Of a DNA stretch of 64,000 nucleotides, positions 11,691 to 21,397 are shown one piece after another. Origin of the DNA: Margaritispora aquatica (lineage: Eukaryota; Ascomycota; Leotiomycetes; Helotiales; Discinellaceae); assembly GCA_007644065.1 (NCBI GenBank), contig VJWN01000029.1:62001-126000 (forward strand), written 5' to 3'. The notes below the pieces were generated by a model. The model searched no databases, was not told the origin of the DNA, and saw only the letters and a program-made list of their open reading frames with translations. Position 1 is the stretch's first letter. Each line of letters begins with the position of its first letter. Position numbers and translations under genes: made by a program.

Positions 11691-12458
11691 ATGTGCAACT
11701 ACAAGTTAAACTGCTGCGCAAAGGAAGGTTGCATAGAAGCTCCAAACAATGTCGATAGATTCGAAGGATTGAGATACTGTGATATCTATGAACGTACTAA
11801 TGAGCTCTGTTTTGCAAAAGATTGGCTGAACTCCAGGAAGTATCCAGGCTTCTGCAAAGCTTGTATACTCTCCGCCACGGCTAGGTGGGCAGTAGGCAAA
11901 GACCACCTGAAGAGAACCCTTGGCACAGAAAGATTTTGGGCAGAGGCAGAGCAGCAAGGAATTGACACGCTCTGGGAGGAGAGTCCTCATAAAGTAGACA
12001 GACAACAGCCATATAGGTATGGATCAGGTCCTCTACCTCCAACTCTCTCTCGGCCTCAAAGAGGCTATGGAAAGTTTGAGGATCATCCACAAAAAGATTA
12101 TGACTTCATGCAAAGCATGGGCCGTGGTTCGAGATCCGAGCCACCAAGAAGACTACCTGGACGATACGCGGCTCATCAGGAGCCAGAGATGCCTCGCTTG
12201 AGTCATAGACAACCATCACCAAGTTACTCTTCAAGATCTGGACATCCAGGGACGAGATATGGGCAGCGCTGTTCGGTAGACGATGATGAGCTCTCAGATA
12301 TCTCCGGTTATCCATCCACAACAGCGTCGTCACAGTACGGTAGAGGAACCAGAATGCAACCCAAGGACTCACGGCAATCGCAGTATGCGTCCTCAATTGG
12401 CAGTTCAGAGCGATATTCGAATTATGGGGATGGATATGGATATGATCTAGATTACTAG
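11691..12458 (+). CDS. Met-Cys family protein, copy 3 (intact, long form)
   Basis: 255 residues, single exon, no recognised domain. The N-terminal ~60 residues hold cysteines at 2, 8, 9, 14, 30, 40, 55 and 58 (MCNYKLNCCAKEGC, then YC, LC and FCKAC). After this comes a helical block with RFWAEAEQQGIDTLW. Then follows a long basic, Ser/Tyr/Arg/Pro/Gly-rich tail of low complexity ending YGYDLDY, probably disordered. Lack of a signal peptide or membrane span argues for an intracellular protein; eight clustered cysteines suggest zinc or another metal (inference). It is the best template for the array because both its cysteine head and its tail are in one frame. Function unknown. Confidence 0.75.
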   Translation: MCNYKLNCCAKEGCIEAPNNVDRFEGLRYCDIYERTNELCFAKDWLNSRKYPGFCKACILSATARWAVGKDHLKRTLGTERFWAEAEQQGIDTLWEESPHKVDRQQPYRYGSGPLPPTLSRPQRGYGKFEDHPQKDYDFMQSMGRGSRSEPPRRLPGRYAAHQEPEMPRLSHRQPSPSYSSRSGHPGTRYGQRCSVDDDELSDISGYPSTTASSQYGRGTRMQPKDSRQSQYASSIGSSERYSNYGDGYGYDLDY

Positions 12459-13225
12459 CTACTTGTGGGAGCGGATTAAATGCATGTCATGGGAGCGAGT
12501 AAGGAGGCTTGAGACATTGGGAATGCTGGGTATGGTTTGAGACGAATATTGAAATTGTATAGATGGATTGACGCGAGGAGAGGAGAAACATTTGCTTTTA
12601 GATGCGACTCGTGGTTTATCTATAGACAAAATATACTTTTTTGCTTTTCAAATATTTAATTTTGATCATGAGTGAGATTTTAGCGTAGACGCAGAATCTG
12701 GTGAATATATAGAATATAACTACATACCAATTGAGTAGCGGTACAATCTTTTTTACAGAGATCAAACTCCACGAAAAACGGTTTCAATACAACGCTGATG
12801 GACCTTTTAGATTTTGGATAGCCAAAACCACCCAAACATACTCAGTTCAGGATGAGGAATACTAGATTTATTCTTCCGTCAATGCAAAAGCTGGTATGAT
12901 CAGCGGAAAGAAAATATGGAAATGCTTCGCTTCATGATTCACTACTCTGTTTCATCTAAAATCTAAAATCAAATGTGATCTATTCGAGTGATTGTGTTGA
13001 TGTTCATGAATGAAAATTGGAATGATCATTGTCAATGGCGTTGCTATATAAGTTATTCGCGGTAATTCTTAGATTCTGAGAGGTCTATAAAGCTTAATCT
13101 TTTCAAGTTTAAGATTCTTGCGCTTCATATCTACAAGACAAAATAGGCAATACCAACACATTCAACAAAAATAGCACGAACCTAATCATTAAATCATCCA
13201 TCATTAAACCTAGAGATAAGAAACA
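12459..13225. other. Intergenic within the Met-Cys array
   Basis: About 770 bp, AT-rich, no credible ORF. It contains the 3' end of copy 3 and the promoter of copy 4. Confidence 0.5.
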
Positions 13226-13734
13226 ATGTGCTTGGAAGTGTTGTACCAATGCGCCAGGGAAAATTGCCTGCAGACTCCATACGGCTTCCCAACCTCGGAC
13301 TTTTCCTGGCGCTGCGCAGACAAGCACAATCGTGGCCAGAATGTCAATACGGAGAACCAACCTATGAGCGGAAGTCCACTACGCCCAGAAAGGTTTTCTG
13401 CGAGTTATGCATCAGCATGAACACAATAAGCAGAGGAGGAACGATTGAGGACACATCAACGCAGCGACACTTCCAGCAGCTCCACTACCCGAGTTATAGG
13501 AATATGACGGCTAAAGCCTTTCGAAAGCTAGATATGTCGAGAGATCGATATTTTGAAATGAACCATGCCGGCGTGGGAGATGAGCAGCAGAGTTCAAGAC
13601 CAAGATATGGGAGTGGTGGGCAACATCAAGAGGATGGTGGGAGGCGAGCGAGAAGAGTGTCTCGAGGACGTCAACCATTCCTTAGTAAGAATGATCCGCG
13701 CAGGATAGAAGGGGAAGCAAGGAGAGCAATGTAA
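13226..13734 (+). pseudogene. Met-Cys family protein, copy 4 (frameshifted)
   Basis: The first frame begins MCLEVLYQCAREN with cysteines at 2, 9, 14 and 30, as in copy 3, then runs out of homology at 13334-13337. The other frame (open to 13734) carries the continuation, including a VFCELC pair equivalent to FCKAC of copy 3. Supplying one base in CGTGGCCAG puts the next cysteine exactly at position 40, the family spacing. The tail is Arg/Gly/Gln-rich. The stop at 13732-13734 overlaps a perfect donor (GTAAGT at 13731). Splicing to the AG at 13809-13810 would add 43 codons, so the true 3' end is uncertain. Either a pseudogene or a sequence error. Confidence 0.6.
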
Positions 13735-14436
13735 GTATTCAGAGATGATGGGTATGGCTTTGGAGATATATAAGGCGCGGGCAAACGCGGGAAGAGAAAA
13801 GAACTAACAGGTTGAACGCTCGGATGGAGTTTGAGTTATGGTCGATCAATGCTTTAGGGCATATGTATTTTGGAATTCTAGTATATGGAAATGAAAACGA
13901 CTGTATAATGACGTTCTATTATGTTGTGAGCAATTACTATTGAGATGAACTTGTCGATTCATCAAGTAAAGCAGCTCACATAGCTATAATCAAGTGAAGT
14001 CAACACGAACATCATCAGCCTCTCCAGGTTCAGAGTTCTACAGAAGCATTTTATAGGTAATTTCAAGGGAACTATATTTGATCGTGTGAGTGAATACAGT
14101 CGTTTTGTGATTTCCAATTCTGCTCTCTGCTCAGGTTACTGAAGGTTGTATGAGAGACGAGATAAATATGACATACTCCGTATGCCACAAATCATTGAGC
14201 TTCCTTGGTCACAAACAGCATTTATATTGGAAGTAGAAGAGCGTTTCTGTAGCGATCCACTATGTGTATACTCAAGAATGCTGTATTGTCTTTCTTTTCT
14301 TAATTCCAAGAGTAGGTTAACTATTAAAGCAGGCGAACTAATCAACACAAATATCGTCCTTCTAAGCCAACTAAATACGATCCAAATCTACCCTTACCCG
14401 TCCCCCCAAAACCACCAATTTAAAATCTCCACATCA
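13735..14436. other. Intergenic, convergent gene ends
   Basis: About 700 bp between the last Met-Cys copy (rightward) and a secreted protein gene (leftward). It may include a small second exon of copy 4 at 13811-13941. Nothing else recognised. Confidence 0.4.
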
Positions 14437-14909
14437 TCAATAATTATAGCATCGAATCGAGTTGATATTCTGCGCGTTGAAAAGGCAATTATACTCATAA
14501 TGCGCGGCCTGGTTGTACCCGCCGTACTGAATGGAAGTGTAATCACCAGCACAATTCTGGCTGTAGTACAGAAGACACACGCACCAACTGCCAGCATAGC
14601 AGTCAGAGATGAGCATGGAGTTTCCCCAGTTGTAATTGTAGCAGTTGTTGCCATCGCCGTCCATGGGCTGAGACCAGTAGTATTTGAGCTCGCCCTGGAT
14701 GGATCCTTGTGTTAGTTGCTAACTTTGTGCGTGTGGTAGAAAGGAGAGGAGAGGGAGAAGAGGGAGGTGGAATGGCTTACGTTGTAGTTATTGCAATAGT
14801 GATCGCTGTAATAGTTGATCTTGAGCTGCTGGCCGCTTGATAGCGTGGCTAGTGTGAGCCAGATTGTCACCATTCGTGAAGCGGCTGCCATAGTCTTGAA
14901 GAAACGCAT
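14437..14909 (-). CDS. Small secreted cysteine-rich protein (effector-like)
   Basis: Two exons, 14909-14781 and 14694-14437, joined in phase 0 across an 86-nt intron. The donor is GTAAGC, a branch-like CAACTAACA is present, and the acceptor is ATCCAG; the nearer ACAAG would break frame and lies only 4 nt past the branch site. 128 residues. Residues 1-26 form a signal peptide (hydrophobic core MVTIWLTLATL, Ala/Ser/Gly before QQ). The mature protein is small, Tyr/Asn-rich and has eight cysteines: HYC, NNC, SDC, WCVC, QNC, YNC and IRC. That even number suits four disulfides. No known family recognised. Size, secretion and cysteine content match fungal effector or antimicrobial-type proteins, which is inference only. 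Confidence 0.75.
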
Positions 14910-16212
14910 TGTGAATTCGATTCTTCTCTTGACGCATTAGTGAATTGCATTGGGTGCAGGAGTGTGTACTCGTATCAAGAACGCAGGTGATTCAGCAATG
15001 TTCGGTGGATGAGAAAGTGTGAGGCTGGTGACTCCTAAAGTTGATGTCTTCTTCTTAATCGGATTAATCGTTGAGTTTACTGCTCTTGGGAAGTCTGCAA
15101 CAATAGACAAGATGAAGAGACGACTTCTTGATATAATATGTGAGAACTTGCTGAACTTTCTTTATTTGGCTTACTGTTACACGAACTAACAAGCGAGCTT
15201 TATACAAGAATCCAACACTTGCGCCGCTTTATGTTTTCTGTCTGGGATAGCCGACGTGAGCTTGATCACCAAATCTCAAATAGGAAGCTCTGAACTGGAG
15301 ATATGCAGAAAGTAATCAAGTTTACCTTTCATATGTATGAAGTTCCTCTCAGCGCCTAGATTTTAGCGAACTGTTTCCCGTCGCTTATGTAGTAATGCTG
15401 ACCACTTCGCCGAGCACCCATGTTAGTCTCTCTTTTTCAGCTTCAGAGGTCTTCGGGCTGTGGATTGATGACTCAAGATTACTGATCTTGGAAAGCTATG
15501 GGTGCAATGCTATAGAATTCTCGTCCATATTGGGACATTCAAGTATTCTTCGGCTGACGTTCTCTGCCCCGCTACGACTTCTGTCCGAGCGTTGTAGTAG
15601 GTCCACTTCCAAATTAGGGCATTCGCTTCTTTCCGCTCCACGCGTGGCTCTCAGTCCTATTTTTTATTTCTCGCTTATGTTAAGAGTCGAGACATTGGGA
15701 AGTCTGCATTGAAATTCTCACCGACGAGCTACCAGATGTCTGTATGACAGCTGACGGTGAGATAGTCGGTGCATCTATTCTTTTCTGCACCCATGTCATC
15801 GAGCGATAATCCTCTATTTACTAGTCTTACATTAGAGGCCTTGAAGCCGTTGGACAAGGTAGCTCACTTAAAGAGCAGAGGAATCACAGTCTTAATAGCT
15901 GTGTCTAGGCTTTTAAAAACCCAGCGTTTAATTATTTCATATTAAATACCTTCCTAGATAGTCCATAGACCCATGCGAAGGAAATGTGCTTATGCGGCTA
16001 ACACCGAGGAGATGTGAGGTAAATTTGGGTTCCGAAGCAAATGGCTGTTTATCTGATGGCTGCTTTACCTCTGGTGTTCGTCCCGTTTCCTTAGCATGTG
16101 AGGCATGCAAGTCCTCACTTGAAATTCATATATCTCCTCCGCTCAACCACCTAGCACTTGTCATCTCATCCTTCACCAACCATTCCCAGACTTCTCCACC
16201 TCCACTTCAAAC
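14910..16212. other. Intergenic, divergent promoters
   Basis: About 1.3 kb between two divergently transcribed secreted-protein genes. A 105-codon ORF at 15395-15712 has no recognisable feature. No repeat or RNA gene seen. Confidence 0.5.
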
Positions 16213-17158
16213 ATGTTCTTCACACCACTCATCGCGGTGCTTCTCGGTCTCCCCCTCCTGGCCACCAGCACGCCGTTCACGCTACCCATTTTCGCCAACT
16301 CCTCGGCTTCAACTGATCTGGTCACTTCCAGCGCCCTCGAAATTCACAACCGCGTCCTCGCCTCTTTGCCCGTCTCCCAAATCACTACCTCGGAGCACCT
16401 GAACGAGTACATTCTCGCGCACGGTGCCGAGCTTCGTGCCTCCAACACCGCCGTCTACGTGAGCGATATCCAGAGCTGGGTCTCGCTTGGCGACGTCTCG
16501 GATCATGGACAAGGTAATGCCACCTCAGCCGAGCTCGAAAGTAGAGAGAGCTGCACGACGCTATACGTGCGCGCAGTCGTGTACTCGCATGCCTTCTGGG
16601 CGCCGTGGCATGCGGTGTCGTCGTGCATCAAGACTGGAGCGGCGCCGGCGGGAGGGAGCGTTTCGGTGCAGTATACAGATACTGTGAGCATCGCTTTCAA
16701 TGCTGGGTAAGTAGGGGTTTTATTTCTTGCTAAACACATGTTTCTTTCGGACAGATAGATTCAAATGTCAAATGTCAAATGTCAAATTTCAAATTTCAAA
16801 TTTCAAATTTTAATTTCAAGCCTCGAACCTCAAACAAACTAACCTTCCTCTCCTTCCTAGATTCAGCCCCAGCACTCTCCAAGGCGCCATGAGCGCCTCC
16901 ATCGGCTTCGACGTCGCGTTCGAGTACTCGGACTCGGCGGCTTACACGTGCAACGCGCAAGGCAACGACGGGGCACAAGTGTGGGCACGGCACCGCACCT
17001 CCTGGAGCCGAGTCTCGTACAAAGAGTGCAACACGTGCACGAAGTGCGGCACCATCAAGTATGGGTGGGCCACGGCGACAGCAGTGAGGAGTCGTGTCGA
17101 TTTGCACCAGTATGGGTGCAGTACGTTGAAAGGGGGTGCCAGGTTGAAGGGTTGTTAG
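16213..17158 (+). CDS. Secreted cysteine-containing protein, unknown function
   Basis: Two exons, 16213-16706 and 16861-17158, spliced G|GTAAGT..TTCCTAG in phase 2; 263 residues. Residues 1-20 form a signal peptide (LIAVLLGLPLLATSTP). An Asn/Ser/Thr-rich stretch with candidate N-glycosylation sites follows, then a helical region. From ESC (~residue 112) onward is a compact domain with all eight cysteines: ESC, SSC, YTC, the ECNTCTKC cluster, YGC and the C-terminal KGC. The domain is rich in aromatic and Ser/Thr beta-strand-like segments such as DVAFEYSDSAAYTC and RTSWSRVSYKEC. I do not recognise the family. The gene is GC-richer than its surroundings. Confidence 0.8.
16754..16818. repeat. 7-bp tandem repeat inside an intron
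   Basis: About eight copies of TCAAATG/TCAAATT in a row within the 154-nt intron of the secreted-protein gene at 16213. The copies split into a TCAAATG block followed by a TCAAATT block, as in a young microsatellite expansion. Confidence 0.85.
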
Positions 17159-18321
17159 GTGGTGTTGCGGGGGAGGGTATGGGGAGGATTGAATGGAGAA
17201 GACGTAAAGGCGCATGATGTGGAGGGAAGTGGACAGACAGGATTTAGTAACATAGGTAAGATGGCGAGAGTGGGGATGGTGGATAGAGAGAGTGAGGAGG
17301 AGCTTGAACGTAGTGTTGATGTATGTGTTCTAACCTGAAAATAATGTAGATTCGGGCTATTGACGGAAACAATATCTAGTTATGTCTGCTATCGAGGGTT
17401 CTCACTTACACTCACATTTACTTACTTTCTTGCTACATTTCTCGTGATCTCTTACTAGTTGGCTGCAAAAATCAAGGTAGCTGATCGTTACTAATTGCTA
17501 TCTAGATCAAACCATCAGCTTGAAGCAAAGGGAATAATTTTGGCTGATCAATCTTGTAGGCTAGCCAATAGTACAGAGTATAACAATCATCTTAGTTATC
17601 ATTAATATAAAAGTATAAAATCAAGGTATAAACGTTTCAAACTTTACACTCCAAGAATAAAAATATCTGGTTCGGTGTCAAAGACAGACTCGGCTAATTA
17701 AGACGCTTTATCTCTATTAAATACTGAACTTTTAGGAATTCTAAACTTAGCAATACCCATTAAAATATGTATCTCTAACTTCAAAAACCCTCGAGCTTAG
17801 AAGCGAGCCTATCAACATAAGACAACGACGCTAATATACCGCTATAAATTAAATTTCAAGCTAATAGGCTTCTTGGCATAATTCATAATCTTGATTTAGC
17901 TGACTAGCTAACTTGTATGTTGATCACTCTAACTCTATCTTAAGCTAATCAAATATTGGTCTATAGATATGCAGCAAGCTTGGGATGGTAGAGTACTATT
18001 GTCATCGTCCAATGCGCGACTTCATTTGCGGGCTTACCATGCTCTGAAACTCTGCGTATGTTTGATATGAGATTGAGAATGCGAATGGTGAATGGCAATA
18101 CTGGCATCGGACTAACGCTGCTGAATATTTCGCCGGGATTTCAACAAGTGGGAGCACACTGGAATCTGAGAAGACGGAACGTTCGAAGTTGTGACAGTGG
18201 GAGGACATTCTTTTTGATATTGATGCTTAGTATAATTACAAATAGCTCATCATACAAAGTAGTACAAAGGTACAAAGCATTATATATATCTTAGTCTCAC
18301 ATGACCACCACCACCACATAC
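17159..18321. other. Intergenic with AT-rich block (possible RIP-decayed repeat)
   Basis: From about 17400 to 17960 the sequence is markedly AT- and TpA-rich with no ORF, in contrast to the coding flanks. This is what RIP-mutated transposon remnants look like in Pezizomycotina, but I could not identify a parent element. Confidence 0.45.
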
Positions 18322-19767
18322 TCACAACGCAGCCACAATCTCCTTTGCAACTCTCTCTCCACTCCTGATAGCACCATCCATATATCCGACCCAGTAATCA
18401 CTCGTCTCCGTACCGGCCCAGTGGATTCCTCCCACTGGCGTCCTCAGCGCCTTACCATACTGGCTCAACACCATGGGTCCAACAACCGCAACAGGTCCTC
18501 CGCGGGACCACTCCTCATTATCCCATCTCTGGATGATGACCTGGGTGGCATCCTTGGCCTTCGCGCCGAAATAGGTCACGAATTGCGCCAGAACGGCGGC
18601 CTTGACTTCAGCTTCGGTCTTGTCGTCAAAGGCGCGCATCTCGTCAGCTTCGATGAAACCCATCATGGCCCCATAGGAAGCATTCTCGGGACTGTTGTCG
18701 TACGTGGAGCGGATGATACCTGCGTCTGACACGACTTGGCCGGAGAGGTTGGCTGCGCGCCAGAAGGGTGTGGGGTAGATGGCGATAGCCTTGCCGAGCG
18801 CGCCCATGTGCATGCGTTGGGTGAGCTGGTCGCGGGACGCTGGCAGGATGGGGTCGTAGATGATACGGGCTGCAAGGGGAGGGGACATAGCGACAACGAC
18901 CTTGGTGGCGACGATGATGGCGGTGTCAGCCCAGACGGTGTACTTGCTACCTATCTTCTGGATCTTGCGAACAGGAGCGTTAAGGCGGATGCGTGCGGCG
19001 CCTAGTTTTTCTGCGAGCTTGGTGGCGAGGAGTTGAGTTCCGCCGGTGACACGCTGGGCTTGGGCGCCGTTGGCAGTCTCGGTGAGACGCTCGAGCGTAC
19101 CGGGGTTGGTGGCGTTTCCGGAGGAAGCGATGTAGGAGATAACGTAGAGCATGGAGAGCTCGGTTGACTCGGCGGAGAAGATGGATGTTGTTGCTACATC
19201 GAGGAGGAAGCGGGCTGCTTTGAGGGGGGTAGCAGTGTCGAGCCAGCTGCCAAATGTCATGCTGTCCCATTGAGGCGCACTGGGATGTTCCCATGGCGCG
19301 TTGACGTTGATTTCTGCGGCCCAGCTGTCGAGCATGTATTGTGCTGTGCCGACTTGAACGAGGGCTTCGTACTCGATGGGAGGAGCAGCACCAGTTGGTC
19401 CACCCAATTCGTAGGTCGTGAGGAGACCCTCTTCGTACAGAAGGTAGCTTCCATTGTCGTAGGTGTTGTACAGACCAAGACCGAGACTCTTTGCAAGTGC
19501 CAAAACTCGATCCTGGGTTGGGCCGACGAACTCGGCTCCAACTTCTGTGACGCCTCCATTTGCCAGCTGGGCATTAAGAACACGACCTCCTGTGCGGTTG
19601 CGTGCTTCTAGAATGATCACTGACTTGCCTGCTGCAACGAGGTCTCTAGCAGCTGCAAGTCCACTCAGTCCACCACCAATGATGGCGACATCGACAACTT
19701 GAGCACTTGCAATGCAGAAGTGACTAAATGCAAGGACTGAAGCGGCAATGACGGAATTGAAAAACAT
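18322..19767 (-). CDS. Secreted flavin monoamine oxidase-like protein
   Basis: 481 residues, single exon. I chose the ATG at 19767, not the in-frame one at 19827, because it starts a clean signal peptide (MFFNSVIAASVLAFSHFCIA). The FAD-binding dinucleotide motif follows at once: VAIIGGGLSGLAAARDL (GGGLSG at 31-36), an acidic strand end LEARNRTGGR, and the C-terminal FAD loop WAGTETSDYWVGYMDGA (~450-466). These place it in the flavin-containing amine oxidoreductase family, which oxidises amines to imine/aldehyde with H2O2 and ammonia. In animal MAO a cysteine covalently holds FAD; the matching stretch here reads EEWSRGGPVAVVGP with glycine, so FAD should be non-covalent. The signal peptide is less usual, since many fungal MAO-N proteins are peroxisomal; secretion or vesicular location is inferred. 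Confidence 0.9.
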   Translation of the reverse strand: MFFNSVIAASVLAFSHFCIASAQVVDVAIIGGGLSGLAAARDLVAAGKSVIILEARNRTGGRVLNAQLANGGVTEVGAEFVGPTQDRVLALAKSLGLGLYNTYDNGSYLLYEEGLLTTYELGGPTGAAPPIEYEALVQVGTAQYMLDSWAAEINVNAPWEHPSAPQWDSMTFGSWLDTATPLKAARFLLDVATTSIFSAESTELSMLYVISYIASSGNATNPGTLERLTETANGAQAQRVTGGTQLLATKLAEKLGAARIRLNAPVRKIQKIGSKYTVWADTAIIVATKVVVAMSPPLAARIIYDPILPASRDQLTQRMHMGALGKAIAIYPTPFWRAANLSGQVVSDAGIIRSTYDNSPENASYGAMMGFIEADEMRAFDDKTEAEVKAAVLAQFVTYFGAKAKDATQVIIQRWDNEEWSRGGPVAVVGPMVLSQYGKALRTPVGGIHWAGTETSDYWVGYMDGAIRSGERVAKEIVAAL

Positions 19768-21397
19768 GCTGGGCAGAAAACGACACCGAGAATTAAACAA
19801 ATGAGTGTGAGGTGAGACAAACGTCACTAATGGTGGGCTGTGGCTTCAGTTAATATAGCACTGGCTATCTTTTGATCCATGGACTTCCTGGAAGCCTGGA
19901 AGCCGTTGTCATCAACAAGCGAAATCCTGCACGGGACTGATGGCGTCTCTTCCTGCATTGATGCTGTGCCGCAAAAGAAACATCTGATTCTCTCATCACG
20001 AATCATTTTTTCTCGTGGCGGGCGAAAACACCAGGGTGTTGATGACAAGAAAGTGACAAGAAAGTGAGACGAGATGATGTTGCTCACGAAAAGTCACTAG
20101 TTCTGGACAAACTACCTGCTCAGGAGGAGGGGTAAAGGCGCGGGTAAGCACAGGATGCATAATGGCCAATTCCAAGCCCTGCCGAACGGATCTCGTGGCG
20201 TCCAACGCTTCCAACCGGAACCTTGCCCTTGATATCAGCCAAGATTTGGTCTCAAAGTCGTTACCGTGTCCCGAGCCGCCACGGCATATGTCTGCAATGA
20301 GAAGTTGATCCGTTTCCCGGATCATTCGATTATCCCCCCCTTTCTTCTCCAAATTCTGACAACGAGCTCTTGACTTGAGTGAATTCTTTCTCCGCTTGAT
20401 CAGAGCTGCCGCGTTTTCTGCAACGGGTGTGAGCGCCGCGATCTGATCCCGAGTGTTTGGTTCCCCGCCATCAGTCCCAGTGAGTCTCGGGGATGCCCTT
20501 GTACCTTTGTATCAATCGTATGGGCTGATGCGTTCTGTATATGCAATGTGCTGAGTTTTCATCTCCACCACGAGAGATGACTGTGGTATTGCCATATTTG
20601 CAACAGAATTGGCCGAGGTGATTGGTGTTTGTTTCGATATTCCATTGTTCCTCGGCGTTCTCTTACACGAAAAGACCGCAATCTTTCAGGCATTGTGCAG
20701 CTTGCCCTTGGTTGTCATCTGTGCTTAATGTTATTTGATCGGAAGGGGACAATAAGTCACAAATCCAAATGTTAGATCAAGGAAAACCAGAATGATTCAA
20801 TCACCTCCTGCTGTTGCATAATTTCGAGGTGCGCTGCTGCAGAAGCCAATAAATGTAGGCCGGATTGAAGGTATAATTCCGACATTAACAGAAGTGGAAA
20901 GTGCCCAAAAGGAGTTTCATTGAGTACGGACTCTTCACAGAGCGCACAGTTAGCAATGGCTATGGTGGCACGATCATGTGCTCATGATTCTGACTACCTG
21001 CCAAGCATGTCAGATCCCACCTTTGGTGCATAAGACGTGAGATCTGACATCCAAATGGAGCGTCATTATGAGAATCGTCTAGTCGGGCTCAGTTTGGACA
21101 TAATTCTTTCCCAATTCAGCTCAGCGCGCTTGATAGTCGTAATGTCGAATCCTTTAGGTGTGATTGATGATGCGAAGGAAGCAGAACTACGGTAGAACTG
21201 GATTTTTGGTGGAGCAGCGTGATGAAAAGCAGAGAGAGAGAGAGAGGAAAACCTAAAAACCTTGGGAGTGAGATTTGATTACTCATCGCCCGCTTGGGCT
21301 AGATTGATGTTCATGGTGGGACACAGAGCAGAAAAGTATGTACATTGAAGTTGGATTAAAACATGTTATAAGTGCTTGACCGTGTGATACACATCCT
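19768..21397. other. Intergenic, nothing recognised
   Basis: About 1.6 kb. A 118-codon ORF (19996-20352, minus) shows no motif or homologous pattern. A short AG dinucleotide run lies near 21230-21246. Confidence 0.5.

Noticed and set aside
19996..20352. 118-codon minus-strand ORF
   Set aside because: No features beyond length; AT/GC pattern does not differ from intergenic DNA.
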